NCBI GenBank assembly: GCA_036785705.1
Contig: JAWUZG010000366.1
Coordinates: forward strand, 186,001 to 250,000
DNA: 64,000 bases
Source of the DNA: Acanthornis magna
Taxonomy: Eukaryota; Chordata; Aves; Passeriformes; Acanthizidae
Direction: 5' to 3'
The notes under the pieces were generated by a model. It was given only the letters and a program-made list of their open reading frames with translations, searched no databases and was not told the DNA's origin. Positions 34,090 to 46,676 of the stretch are shown here, in pieces. The translations under genes and the position numbers were made by a program. The first letter of the stretch is position 1. Each line of letters begins with the position of its first letter.

Positions 34090-35927
34090 GCACAGTTGAC
34101 AATGTAGACCAGAGTTGTTAATTTCTTTCGATTCTGTTTTTCTTTGAGCCTAAATGAATCTTAAACGAAGAGCAGTGTGCATTAAAGGTACATGGTACCC
34201 AAATACTTCAAAATTAGGTGTTTTCCCCCCATATTGATTGGTTGCCTAGAAACCCAGAGCTGATTTGAGCAGGTGTTGCAAAGTCTGCTGGCAACTTAAA
34301 ACATCAATAATGCAGAGAATGGGGAGCTCTGTCTGCTCGGTGGCATCAGTGGGTATGAAGCATGAGGATTTGATTTACAATTGAAACTCTATCTCCATAT
34401 TTTTATGTGGATTCATGACAGTATTTGCAATTACAGCCTACAAAGTCTTTCCTAGCAGAAAACTTGGGAAAACTTGGGAAAACTTGTGTGACCAGTTGGA
34501 TTGTAAGAATTTGTGCTAGAAATATGCAAAGTTCCTTTCTTCTCTCTCCAAACTGTGATGTGCTAATGTTGCCAAAATAGGTTCTTTCACGCTGCTGTGC
34601 CAGAGGCCAGTCCACACACAGAGCTGAGGTATTTTACCAAATATTTACAGTTCTGCACAGAGGGAGTGCTGGGTGGCAAATCCTACAAAGCCAGCACACC
34701 AACTATCAAAGCTTTTTACTATCTCATACAATTTACCAAAGGAAAAAATTCATTTTTATTGGCTACAACTTACATAACTTTCTGAGTAGTTAGTATTCTG
34801 TCTTCCATTGTTTAATGATTCTCTTGCTTCTCATGCTAATTAGTCCACATGCTCTTTCTCTTTCTCTTCTTTTGTGTCACTGAGTTTCTTGGGTCAGTGG
34901 TTGCAAGTTCACACTTCGGGAAGTTGGAGCTGATTTCAGGAGTTGGTTTTAGAAGTTTTTCCCTTATCTTGGGAGTTCTTCCAGGTGTTCGTGTGGCCTG
35001 TAAATCTGCATTTGTTGTGTGCACTGTCCGTGGGCATCCTTCTTCCCAAGCTTTGTTAACCTCCCCCTAGGTGTGAATTTATTGAAGCATGCCAAGCCCT
35101 AAACCTTAACAAAGCAATTCTACCACCAAATAATTTGTCTTTCTAGCATCTGGACATCCCTGAGCTGCTCTCTGTTTTCATGGATTGAATCTCCTTTCCA
35201 AGCTGTTTAGGCTTGAAAGTACACAAAGATCAAACATCAAAGAACATAATTTCTTAAGAAAATTTTACATATTCCACATTTTGCAACACTGATGAGCTAT
35301 AAAAACATTGATATCTGTTTGCCTGTGGAAATAACGCTTATCTCTCAGATTTTGAGTATTTTAGCTGGGGAAGATCTGAAATGAGACTTCAACTTTGTTT
35401 CATGTATGATTCTGTTATGTATTCAAGGAAACTCTTTTTGAACCTCAACAGTTTTTGAGGAAGTTTCAAGGTATTTGGTATCTTTTAATAGCTTAGTAAA
35501 GTTGGATGGCTCAAAAACGTCTCTAGAGTAATGCTGTAAAAAAGAGGATTAATCAGTGAGTTTGACTTGCTGGAGGGGCCTGTGTTGAGGTTGGTTGTGG
35601 TGCCCACAGTGGTGCAGCTGTCTAAAGGTAACAGATCTCTGCTGGATTCAAAGTGATTTGGGGGAGTGACACTGTTCCCTTCTGACCACTGTGAGAGATG
35701 AATCACAGGAATGACAGCTGTGAGTTTAAATCTGAATCTTCCTGATGCCAGGTATTTTAACTTGGGCATAGTTGTTCAAATCAGTGAACTGCTAGTACTG
35801 AGTTGCCATATGATGTATTCCCCGAATCTTGCCTTGGTTGAAATGTTCTGTCTAGGTTTGCACAGGATGCGTATTTCTTCATTTTGTAGATATGTGACTC
35901 TTAACAGCTTTTCTTTCTTACAACTAG
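34090..35927 (+). other. Region upstream of the first detected FBXO15 exon
   Basis: A/T-rich sequence without a recognisable exon, promoter island or transposon. The first FBXO15 exon(s) and promoter should lie to the left of 35928 but were not identified. Confidence 0.4.
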
Positions 35928-36041
35928 GTTAAGGACCTTTGCTGCCAGGCCTGGGGAATGCTCTGAGACCAAAAATGCTGGAATTAAAAGTCTGTATTCG
36001 ACACCTACCATAAAACCAAAACCAAATGCGTGCGTTGAGAG
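35928..36041 (+). CDS. FBXO15: FBXO15 candidate upstream exon
   Basis: Between CAACTAG and GTGAGT, 114 nt (1 + 111 + 2) are open and read LRTFAARPGECSETK, then PTIKPKPNACVE. The last 2 nt join the next exon to give Ser-Met-Pro-Ser-Glu in frame. The N-terminal part of FBXO15 is poorly conserved, so support comes from splice sites and phase rather than similarity. Confidence 0.6.
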
Positions 36042-39000
36042 GTGAGTATGTCTTTACACAAGGAGTAAGAGTGGAAGAGTGGAAGTGTTGGCACATTGAA
36101 AGTTTTGGCACATTGCCTCTATGTTTATGCAACTAAGATTCTGAATGTAATACAATCATTGAGGTATTGGCATTATCATGCTACTCTTTAAAGCTCTCTG
36201 CTTCTGAAATAATGCTATAAATCAAGTGTTGCAAATAACAGTAGTAAAAGGACGAGAGCCACACCTGGGGTGTTGACTTTCACAGCACCTTGTATTTTCA
36301 GCAGTGATTTGACCGTAATCAACGCTCGAGAAAATCAAAGTATAAAATCCATGTATTTTAAACTCCGTGTAGTTACAAGGTACTGCTCAAATGGTACGAG
36401 GTTTCTATCTGTTAATACAAAAACCATGTTGGCTCATCTCCAGGGTGTGTTCTGCTTGTCAGGCTTAGACTGGTGCTTTCATTTTCCAAAGCTTTCCAGA
36501 GGCACAGAGACATTGACATTTTCAGGATGCCACTTGGCTCTTGCTTTGAAGTTCACATCTTTCTTTTGACATAAATGAGAATTGTGCGAGACCCCTGAGC
36601 ACATAGCGTTTGAAGATTATGATGAGGTAGAGCATGATCATTTCTGTCCTGGTGCATCTTGAGATGGGACACCACAGTCAAGAGGGAGAGTGAATATACC
36701 TGCAGTTTTGGAAAAGCTGGTCGTTGTGGAATAAATGTTAAAGTCACGGTACGAGCAATAAGAAACTGAAGCTAAATGAGGTAGTTTCATGGCAAATTGG
36801 GTTAAAGTTAACAAAGTTTAATGAAAATGCAAACCCATAACTTTTCATGTAATAGTGCTATGCCACTTGAATAAGTTTTGATTAATTATTTTAGGCAAAT
36901 GCCACATACTGGAGACTGAAAATAGAACCCAAATTCCAGTTTAACTCTTCAGGTGACTTTTGATTCCTCTTCAGGTGATTTTTGATTCATCTATTTACAA
37001 GCTGCTGGTTTCCACCTCTTCTGTTTTTCTCTGGTTTGAAATTAAAATTCTCTGCCATTGCAGTTTCCGGAGTTTGCAGGCAAGTGTAACAGTATTCGTC
37101 TCTTGTTTCCCAGCATGCCATCAGAAATGCTACTGAAGGTATTTTCCTATTTGGATCCTGTGTCCCTGTTGTCTGCCGGTTGTGTGAATAAGCGCTTCTA
37201 TGACCTGGCCAGTGACCAGTAAGGAAGAGGGAAGGTTTCAGTCATGCCCCAGTTGTAGTTATCTGAGTTATGAGTCTTTCTAATTTAGTTTCTCTGATGC
37301 CAGAGCACTGATGCTTGTACCTGTGTGCTGTTACTCTGCCGAAATTGCACTGCATAGCCCACAGGATGTGTTGCATGGAATTCTAGCTGTGCAAGCCCTG
37401 TTGTTTAATGGGAGTTATGAGGCAAAAACTAAATCCAGTGCTTTGAAATGTTGCTATTAGCACTTTTTTTTTGTTTTAAAACTTGCATATATTTGTTTGT
37501 ATTCACATGCACTTGCACAAACTTTTCTGCTCGAGTGATCCTAACTTGTGTGTCACCAGTAGCTTTGTGGAATGGTCATAGCTTTCACCATTTTGAAGTT
37601 CTGCTTATTTAGTTCTTTCATCAGGTTTTTGTAGAGGGGTTGATTCAATCAAATGATTCACTAGTGGTTTTTATCTGTTGCTCTGTTGGTCAAATTTTGG
37701 TGATTTCTAAATTGAAACCAAAGAGATGAAGATAAATACTGACACTTTTTGTCTAAGGATTGCTTATACAGAGTACACCAATTGCTCCTACCGGTATCAC
37801 GACAATTTTGTGAAAGGAAAAGGAGGAGAGACCCGGGTTGATATGTGATAACTAGGATGTCTGAGTATCCTTTGATTTTCTAGGATTGTACTGCATTAGT
37901 GTTGTTTGAATGAGAAAATGTCTTCCTGTATAGGAAGTTGCTGCATCCAGTATGAATCCGTTTTCCCTTATTTGCCAAAACTTATACAGTCAATTGGTTT
38001 ACATTGGCTTTGACACCTTTAGAACCGATGAATTTAAAGGGAAGACTGTAATCCAGATGTATGTTTTGAGATTGTCAGCAGGTCAGTGTGGATAAAAATT
38101 GCATAGTTGACACAAATTATCTTAGTATGCATTTTCCACTTCAGGGTGGTAAGGCAGGATGAAATCACTGTGGCTGCTCAGGGCAGGATGATTTATTTGC
38201 CTCCATCTCGATGATGTCTGTTTCCATTTTCTACTCTCAACAGAGATTAGAAAATGTGCACAAATGGGACTTGAGGATGAAAGGGCAGTGATACTTTCCT
38301 AAACATTTGTGATTCCAGGTCCTCGTTCGTTTTCTCCTCTGTCTCCCTACCCTAACTGAATTTTTGAGCTTGAACTAATTTCTTTGGTTGCACAGCACTG
38401 TTTTTGGAAAGGAAGAAGCAATATATAACTGAGAGTGAGGACAAGGATGGTAGGTATTTGTGATTAGTCTGTCTTCAGTCAGCTAAATTGCTGAATCTGT
38501 AACTTGAAAATGCAGGAAATGCCTACTGCTAAGCGCTGTCTTTTCAGCATCATAGAGTAAGATGCGGAGTATGTCTCTCCAAGAAAGAAAGGATGGAGGG
38601 GAGGGGGAGTTGGGGAGGGGTTTCTAGTTAACAGGAGACTTTCATAGCAGGTTATTTTACTGGACTTTTTAGGCTGATTAGGACCAGTTGGATGATAGCT
38701 CAATTTCCCCCAATGATTGTATGTCAAGCGCATCTCTCCTTTGTTTACATTGCCGGACAGTTCTAAACCACTTTGGGGTTAAAAAAGAACTTCCCCTCTC
38801 CATCAGAAATGTTTTGTGCTATCTGGTAACTTGGTTGCCTTTCCTGGTCTTAAAAGAGAAGTGTCTGATATCTTTGTTGTGGGTAGGAGGCAATGTGGGA
38901 TGGATTCAGTCCTTGAATGCTTTCAGGAGAGGGCAAAATGCAATACAAAGCATAGCAGCCTAAGTTTGCCTGGGGATGAGTGAGGATTGGTAAAGGTAGT

Positions 39001-42000
39001 CTTGCCAATTAATGGTAGAAAATGTCTCTTGAGAATTTGTTGCCCTTCCCATTAATTTTCTTTAGTGCAGTTATGTGAAGTGTATGTCTGGCACTTTAAA
39101 ATTAGAAAACTTACTGGAAACCTGCATTCACAGATTATTGTTCGAATTCTTGTCGGTTCCTGTATTCAGTATTCCATGAACTGTCCTAGAGATACTGAAA
39201 TGTCCTAGAGGGCTGAAATGTGACCTCCTAGTTTTCCTGGCGTGAAGGAGATGAACCCATCATTACTGTCACATGTTTCTTTGTCTTCAGAAAGTCATGT
39301 CTTCTCTGAGCTTTTCCAAAGAGTGAAGAAGGGATTGACATGACTCTGGTAACACCAAGCAAAGGTGTGAATCTGATTGTCCTCCTCCACTCCACTTTCT
39401 GCTGTATCTGTGTGAGAAACTTGACGTGTACAGATTACCTTTGTTGAATAAAAGGTATTAAAACACTTTCTCCACTAGCTGATTTTCTGTGAGGAGGATG
39501 CATCATTGTTTTGGGGTGGAATTTTCAAAATTTACTGCTTAACCTTTATCAGTTTTTACTTCCATTGCTGACTATGGCTCTGCTGTCGCTGAGCTTCATC
39601 CTGGATCCCATATTTTGAAGAAGGCAGACAAGACTGTTTTTGTGCTAACATTATGCTAACATTGTGCTAACATTTCAGCTTGGTGGTAGCTGAGATGTGT
39701 GTATAAAAATTGAGTGACTGTTCTTGAAATTTATTCCTCTTCATTCTATTTTTATTTTCAGTGGACTTTGGCTGAAACTCTATTCCAGTGCTTTGCAACC
39801 AAAATGGACAATGTGGAAAATGAAGCCTAAACAACCAGAAACTGTTTCTTTGGGCTGTGATGCTCTACATGATAAGAACCCTGGGTACTGGAAGAATGAA
39901 TCCATCTTCAAACAGACATCTGCCTTCAAAACGAGAGTAATGCTTCTCGCTAAACCTCTAGATCCTTATACAGGTCTTCCATTTGTGAGCAAAGAAGCTA
40001 TGAAGTAAGCAATGCCTTGTCACAAAGAGATTTACTTGAGAAGAATGTACAAAATATTAATGGCTTGGGGGTATAGAAATAGAGCTATAAAATGGGAAGA
40101 TACGATGATAATCTAGAAATTGCTGAAACTGAGGAACATAAGTAGCAGTTAGTAGAAATATAAAACTGTTGAAAGCATAGTTTAACTGTTGTCACTTTGG
40201 GAATTTTGTTTTAAACACCCCTCTCCCCTCTCAATTCCTAAATAACAGTGTCTCTGGCTTGAGTTGGGTAATTGCACTGAAGGACAAAAATGGAAAAGAA
40301 CGTGTAATGGAGAAGCCAAAGCTATCGTTTAAGGACACATCAGTTACCGTGCTTTGGTATGGTAGAGACTGGCTGTGCTTAGACATCCTGTCAACCCTAA
40401 AACTGTATGGAGTTACACCATTGCTTCTTCCTCTGGGCAGACCTCCCAAAAAGAAGGGGTGAGTTTTAACTGAGGATTTTTGAAGATTTTTTGGGTGTGA
40501 CTGGTGGATAATGTGTCTGTAGGAGCTGTATGACATTGGTTTGACTCAACAAGTTAGCTCGTTGTTAGAAAGCTTCCCTGTAGTATTTCTTCCTATATTC
40601 TTCTCTTCATTGGTAGAGCTTTTTAGCAAGAAATAGCTGTGGGTAGGTAGGGTGTGGCAGTCGGAAGATGCCGTGCTGTACGGAAAGATAGGACCGCTCC
40701 CCAGGTAGCCAATAGCGTTTAGTTTATGATGTAAGCAGACCGGTGTGACGTTGTAACCAAAGTTATATAATGCGGTGCTAATCACCAATAAATGCCATTT
40801 GCCGTCCACCACATTGGTGTCTGTGAGCTGATGGCCTGAGCGGCTGGGGGTTGGCCGCCGTGCCGTTCCTGAACCAGGTTGCCACACCTGAAAAGGCAGC
40901 AAATAGCATAATCCAACAAGCTATGGCATTAATTCATAGGTTAATGTAGGTACTGGCATGTGATATTCAGGCTGAGAGGTCCTGACTTGGAAAGCTGGGT
41001 TTAAGGCATAGACACAAATGAGCATGAAAGAAACATGTAAATCTAGGAGAATTTATTGTGAGAAACTTAGCTTGGAAAATGCCATCAATATTTATGTGGC
41101 TACAGTCAGGTAATCTATGTTGTTAAAATTTATTTTGTGTCTGATAGGTGTGCGTGTGAGTTTATGGAACTTGGTGTTCAACTATGTGTGCAGTCTTCAG
41201 TACATGCATATAAAAACACCAGTCCACAGCACATCTATTGTTTCTTAGCTTAAGTGTGTACAATAGGTTTTTTTCATTATATTCTGAGAAGATACTGAAA
41301 TGGAAAGTGTCTATTTGAGGTGTTTTGTTGCTGTTAAGGCGTTCTGCACACATCTGGAGTCTATGTGTACATTATGTGCAGTATCAGCTACATGCTTCTT
41401 ACACAAAGCCCCTAGTCACAGAGCTCTGAAAAGAGGGAATTGTTCACCTACAAAACACCTGGTTCCTCAAGCAGAAGCAAACTATTTGCTTGAGAAATAA
41501 ATAAATCAAAAGAAGGCTTTTGTATAAAGTCAGCTGAAAAAGTCTTGCAGTCAAATTATGTGGGAAATGTAGTTGTTTTACCAAGATGATGATTCATATG
41601 TAGTAAATTATTAAAAAAATAAAAGCTTGCAGGCAGTTGGTGTATTTATTTCACAGAACTGTAAGTTTTTAGAGATTGTGAATATAGATGAAAGGAGTGG
41701 TTTCACCAATTTCAATATATCCGTGTTAAGACCGTAAGGCAGTAGTGCAGGGAGTTTAGGAATGTTCCTGTATTAATATGAGCCTGATTGACTTAAAGAT
41801 GGAAAGGGTTGAGGTTGATTAGGAAGAAGCTTTTTACTGTGAGGGTGGTGAGACACTAGAGCAGGTTGTGTGGGGAGGTCGTGGATGCTCCATCCCTGGT
41901 GATACTACAGTGATACTGCTGGGAAATCTAGGAACTGTTTTGGATATGATAAGAGCCTAAGTTGGAAAAGGGTTTGAGAAAGACTTCTTTCTTCATTCTG

Positions 42001-45000
42001 AATAGGTAATGCAAACTCTGCTTTCTGCTCTTTCTTTTTAATGCATCATTGGTTCATAAGATTGTCCATGAACTTTTATTTAGGAGTGTTTTGGAGCTAA
42101 ATGGCTTTAATTGTAGGCAAAATTGTAGGCAGAAAAAAAATTCTGAAAAAGGAAGGCTTCCTCTAAGAAAAACAATTTATTATATGTGCAATTTGGTCCT
42201 TTCCTTTGAATTTTGCTTCTGTGGAAGAAAAATTTACCTTAGTAGCTTGCTTGACACTGATAAATGTTCAGTGATTCTATCTAGTACCAATAAAGTATCA
42301 AAAATGAATTGGAAAGTAATTCTGTGGTATTTTGAAAAATTGGGCAAGCACATAAGTTCTTTTTTTTTAAGAGTGTTTTAGAAGATCATATAGTGGTTTT
42401 GCTTCTTTTCTTGTTAGGGGTTGAGATCCTGCTAGTGCACTGTAGTTGTTTGAATGTATAGTTTATGGCTCTGCATGCCAAACGCTTTCAAAACCATTCT
42501 CATCCTGTGCTGTTGCTCAGACTTAAGCCAGTCAGTTAAAAATGAAATTAGGCTGAACTTTTACATGAATAAGGAGACATAGCCTTTTTCCTGCATTCTG
42601 CGTGTTCTTTCCAAAGACCTCGTCGATTTGCCTTGATTGCTGAATACAGTCTTGCTAACGTGACTGAAAGCAGTGTAGCAGTTGGTGCCGATGAGCTTGT
42701 CCAGCTCTTCAGTCTGAATCCAGGATTGTTAGGAGGAAATTGGAAGGTAAGATAACATTATGTTTCAATATTTTATTATGACTTGAAGGAATAGATTTTT
42801 TTTTTGCCTTGTAGTTTGGATTTGGGGAGGGTTTTTTTTAATTTGTTTTTTTTCCTTTGGATTTTGAAAGCTCTTTTCTAAACTAGTAACAACCAAATGC
42901 ATGTAGGGACAGCTAGAAGACGATTTATTGTATTCTAAAATGTAGGAGTATATATACTTTTCAAAAGGTTCACTTCTAATTCAAAGATCAGTTATGTAAG
43001 ATACTAGATTAAATACTGCATTCAGTTTTATTTGTTTTGCAGTCTTCACATGCCCAAGTTTGATATCCTAGAGTAATTTTAAATAGAATGGTTGGAGGAC
43101 AGATGTGCTTCTTCCTCTGATTCGTGCCATGTCCTGTGATGAGTTCCCACCTAGCAACTTAGCTTTCATCTCCATCACCAGGTAGCTATATCCTGCTCCA
43201 GCAGTAAGAATGCTTTAAATTGTGCCCTTTTGGGGGTATTACATTCTTGGTATTAAGAGCCTAACTTAAGCATTTAGTCTCTGTAGGGTGGGTGTAGAGA
43301 TGAATGTCTTCAGAGGGCAGAACGGAACATCTGAAGCAGACTCCTATGCAAAAGGAATTGGCATTTTGCACGGAATGCACGGGGACCTCAGTGTCTGCCT
43401 GCAGCTGCACAGGGCTGGGCGCTGTAGAAGCCTGTCTCAGGTGTTCTGCTCTTGGTCTGAATTCAGAGGTGGCAGCCCTTTCTTCCTCCCCTCAGCCATG
43501 TTATTGATGAAGGTTTAGCCTGTCTGGCACTGGCCAGGAACTTTCCTAGGGAGTCTATGAATAGTTCCTCCAAGCTGTGCCTAATTTGCAGCTGCAAACA
43601 TGCTGTGCACAATCTGGAGGCAATGTTTAAAACCACAGACGGACTATTTCTTTCACTCTTTAAGGTAAGACTGAAAGTCCATTTCCTAGAAAACTGACCT
43701 GCATGAGTCTGTTCCAGGTTGTCTCAGTCTGTGAAAAGCTCTGATAAACCAACAGCCATTTCTCTTGTATCTTCACAAGTTTAGTAGGCTGGTGTCCCTG
43801 TGTTGTTGGCTCAATGGTCTTGCTCATGCATTGGCCCCTCCCACGCTTGGAAAGAGATTTCTTTCAGCACCTGGAAATGGTTCTATCATAACAAAGTTCC
43901 ACATAGACATTAAGAATTGTGTGCTTCACTCTCGTGTATTTCCCCTGCTTGCTTTTCTGAGCAGCAGTTCTTACTCTCTGTGTAGGCAGAGGTAGTTAGT
44001 AACTAGGTAGTTAACTGTCAGAGGGTGAAATAATTGTAAATGCCACATATCTTGGTTTTTTGCACATAGCTGCATAATAGAAACCACAAACAGGTTACAT
44101 GGGCCTCCTGGTATTTGGATAAAGAAAGACTGAGAAACTATGTGTTTGATAAATCTCCCTTGTTATATCTTCTATAGCTGTAATGTTGTACTATGAAAAT
44201 ATAGAAGTAGTTAAGAAGCCAAAAGTTTGATTAGGGGATGTCATTTTCTGGTAACGCAGAGAGATGAAAACAGTAGTCGCCCACATTTCAGGAGAGTAAT
44301 AGACTTCTGGCAGTGAATAATTTTCCTATTGACTTAGGTGTTTGTAAATGTATGACTTAAAAAATACATTTAAAGAAAAAAAGCTGGCTTCCTAGCATTC
44401 TGTGTTCTTGAAGTAAATACATACCTCTGTCTCTATTTAGTTTTCACATTTATGTTTTCTTTAGGCATCTATAGAAGGTTATGTTCCTAATGTTTTCCCA
44501 GGAGCACATAATCTGGTGAAGACATCCAAGGTTTTACTTTGCAATTCACCATTTCTCTTGAGTAATTCTGTACCCCTCACTGATGTTAGCCCTCTTTGCA
44601 AATAGTTCCTTACCTATGAAAATAAACTTGATGCTTCAGTAGTTGGGAGTAAGTGCTATTTGATTCTGTTTAGGTACCTATTTTAAAGTGGAAAGTAGAA
44701 GTTAGGGAAGTACAATTCTTGGATTGCTCTCATAACTTTTGCCCTGGCATAGCTAGTTTCCCTCTCTTTCTCCATAAGATAGAAATGCTCTAATCTTTTT
44801 TTTTATATATTCTGTACTCTTGTGAAAAGACACTAAAGGTTTTAGGAGTCCAAATGTTAGAGCAAGGCATTACTAACATTATTACAGTAACTGGCAGAGT
44901 AATAAGCAGCAGCATTTATCTATGAATTTTAATGCTTGGAAAGACCCTCTGAAAAAAAGAATTTCCACATAAAAATACATCTACTTTAATTAATTTTTCA

Positions 45001-46203
45001 GGATACAAATGAAATTGCTTTTGTTATGGCGAGTCTTCGTTATAATCAACTTCTTGAGAGAAGCATTTTGGGTTCTGCTGTTGTGTAAGCTTGGTTTTCC
45101 TTTGTGGGTAATAAAGATAACCTTTTGAATAAAGCTTTGAGTTTCACAGTTAAAATTGACTGCTGTTAGAGGTTTATATTTAGGCAGTAATTAACTATTC
45201 TTGTTTAATATAAACAAGTTACAGTAACGATTTACAAAAGTGTAGAAGCATTTTCATATTACGATATTGCCATTGTTATGCTATTAAGGAGATAATTTAG
45301 TTATACAACTGTAGTAATACTTGCAGTATTGAGAAAGTTAGACTTTATCTTTCAGTCCTATTGAGAACCTAGCTGGATTTCCTATGATGTGTTTATATAT
45401 GTGTATATTGCAGTATATAATATAATACAATACTTGTTTATACACTGTAAGCTGTTTCAAAAGATGGAGTTTTTTAGCTTTAGAACATTATTTGGGGAAT
45501 TTATTTTCCCCTCAGCTTTCTGGTCAGATATTGTTGTATCTAACCAGTAGTCTTAAGTGCCCATGGTAACTTAGTGTGGCTCTTCTGCCACAGAAGGTGA
45601 GATTTTACACAATCTCCCTTAGTGCCCACTTGGATCCTTTGTAGAAGCTGTGCAGTTGCCTCTGGCATTTGGTCTCTTCAGGTCATTTGTGTGTGGTAGT
45701 TACTCATTTACTTAGGCACAAACAAAATTATTCCAATAATTGCTGTTTCAGAGAAGTTTCTAGCTAGTGGGCTTTTAGATTTGTAGTTAAGCTGATGCTT
45801 TTTTCTTTTTCGTAGACAAGTCCATGTTTTGAAGTTTAACAGATGTGCCTTTTAAAGCTAACTGCCATATTTTCTGCCTTTGGCTAGGCTAGGCCAAGCA
45901 GCTGATCAGCAGTATTAGACACTGTATTAGCTGAAAAGAAGCATGAGGAACTAGAGATGTTTGATTTCAAAACTCTCTCAAGATGATCGTGTACAGCCAT
46001 GTATTTAATTTCTTTCTATTAAGCCATCCCCGTTGCTAAATTCTATTTTTTTTCAAGCCAATCCACCCCTCCACCTAATGGACCTTTACTGGATGATACT
46101 GACCCAGACTGTGGACTCCATCACTACAGCCTGCACCTGGATCTGCATGGCAGAAGCTGCAGGTACCTGTGTGGAACATTCAATGGCCACTTCTGCAGAA
46201 AAG
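35928..46203 (+). CDS. FBXO15: FBXO15-like F-box protein gene, partial (seven exons)
   Basis: Seven exons join in phase into about 343 codons without a stop. FBXO15 is the substrate-recognition subunit of an SCF (SKP1-CUL1-F-box) ubiquitin ligase, known in mouse as a pluripotency-associated gene. The second exon holds the F-box start, MPSEMLLKVFSYLDPVSLL. Later exons carry family-specific segments: NPGYWKNESIFKQ, LDPYTGLPF, DTSVTVLWYGRDWLC, LIAEYSLANVT and LDDTDPDCGLHHYSLHLDLH. The match to mammalian FBXO15 is collinear throughout. Splice sites are canonical and every junction keeps phase, so selection or recent origin has kept it intact. The final part of the protein (roughly the last 130 residues) was not found downstream to 64000, so the 3' end lies outside, has diverged, or is lost. 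Confidence 0.87.
37114..37218 (+). CDS. FBXO15: FBXO15 F-box exon
   Basis: A 105-nt exon between TGTTTCCCAG and GTAAGG, reading MPSEMLLKVFSYLDPVSLL, then CVNKRFYDLASD. This is the SKP1-binding F-box helix region, matching FBXO15. Confidence 0.87.
39762..40004 (+). CDS. FBXO15: FBXO15 exon 3
   Basis: A 243-nt exon (1 + 240 + 2) between TTTTATTTTCAG and GTAAGC. It contains GLWLKLYSSALQPKWTMWK, NPGYWKNESIFKQ and LAKPLDPYTGLPF, as in FBXO15. Confidence 0.88.
40249..40458 (+). CDS. FBXO15: FBXO15 exon 4
   Basis: A 210-nt exon between AAATAACAG and GTGAGT, reading SGLSWVIALKDKNGKERVME, then FKDTSVTVLWYGRDWLCLDI, with LYGVTPLLLPLGRPPKKKG at the end. Confidence 0.88.
40653..40886 (+). mobile_element. 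Solo LTR in an FBXO15 intron
   Basis: A 234-bp block with inverted ends TGTGGCAG and GGTTGCCACA, TATATAA at about 40764-40770 and AATAAA at 40787-40792 in the plus orientation: a compact complete LTR. No target-site duplication is clear. It is more GC-rich and CpG-richer than the surrounding intron, suggesting a recent arrival. Confidence 0.75.
41800..41915 (+). mobile_element. CR1 LINE 3' fragment
   Basis: Contains GGAAGAAGCTTTTTACTGTG, GAGGGTGGTGAGACACTAGA and CTCCATCCCTGG, a diverged form of the 3' tail of chicken repeat 1 elements. Confidence 0.7.
42617..42746 (+). CDS. FBXO15: FBXO15 exon 5
   Basis: A 130-nt exon (1 + 129) between TTTCCAAAG and GTAAGA, reading PRRFALIAEYSLANVTESSV, then DELVQLFSLNPGLLGGNWK. 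Confidence 0.87.
45002..45084 (+). CDS. FBXO15: FBXO15 exon 6
   Basis: An 83-nt exon (27 codons + 2) between ATTTTTCAG and GTAAGC, reading DTNEIAFVMASLRYNQLLER, then SILGSAVV. It matches the human segment with AFVMANL and LVERSTLGSA. Confidence 0.87.
46058..46203 (+). CDS. FBXO15: FBXO15 exon 7, last one detected
   Basis: A 146-nt exon (1 + 144 + 1) between TTTTTTCAAG and GTAAAG. It reads STPPPNGPLLDDTDPDCGLH, HYSLHLDLHGRSCRYLCGTF and FCRK. The donor AAAG/GTAAAG is acceptable. Confidence 0.86.
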
Positions 46204-46676
46204 GTAAAGTTGATGGAACAATAATGTCTGCTTTAGAAATGATCCCTGCTGCCGTGTCTTCTTATATCCAGTGTCTCTGTTTTAAGGGGAGAAACTGAAA
46301 TGGAATTTTAAGAGTAAGTGATCTCTCTGTTTGTTGTGTGGCTTCTTTATATCTGCATGGCAATTTGTGCGGTGTGCTCAGCCTGCTCTGCCACATTGAC
46401 AGTGTCAGGCCTGGGACACAAATTTTGCAGATTGTCAGGGTCTTTTCTTTTGCTTCACTGCAGCATTAATAATGCAGTGGCACAGGTTTTGGTGCAGGTT
46501 GATGTTTCTTCCACTTGTATTTTATAAAGGAGAGACAATTTGTCCTCATAAGTTTTGGAGGCTTGTTTTGGTAGAATTCTCCTCGAGTATACTTTGGGTG
46601 CACTGACAGATTAAATATATAAATATATTTGTAGAAGTTACTGTGAACTTTAAGAACTTTAAGATGGATAGACCTC
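46204..46676 (+). other. FBXO15 downstream intron or flank
   Basis: No further exon with FBXO15 similarity was found. Reading through the last donor gives an open frame for about 30 codons that does not resemble the protein. Confidence 0.4.

Noticed and set aside
33695..34121. Hydrophobic frames that resemble membrane proteins
   Set aside because: They are translations of the TTTTG array.
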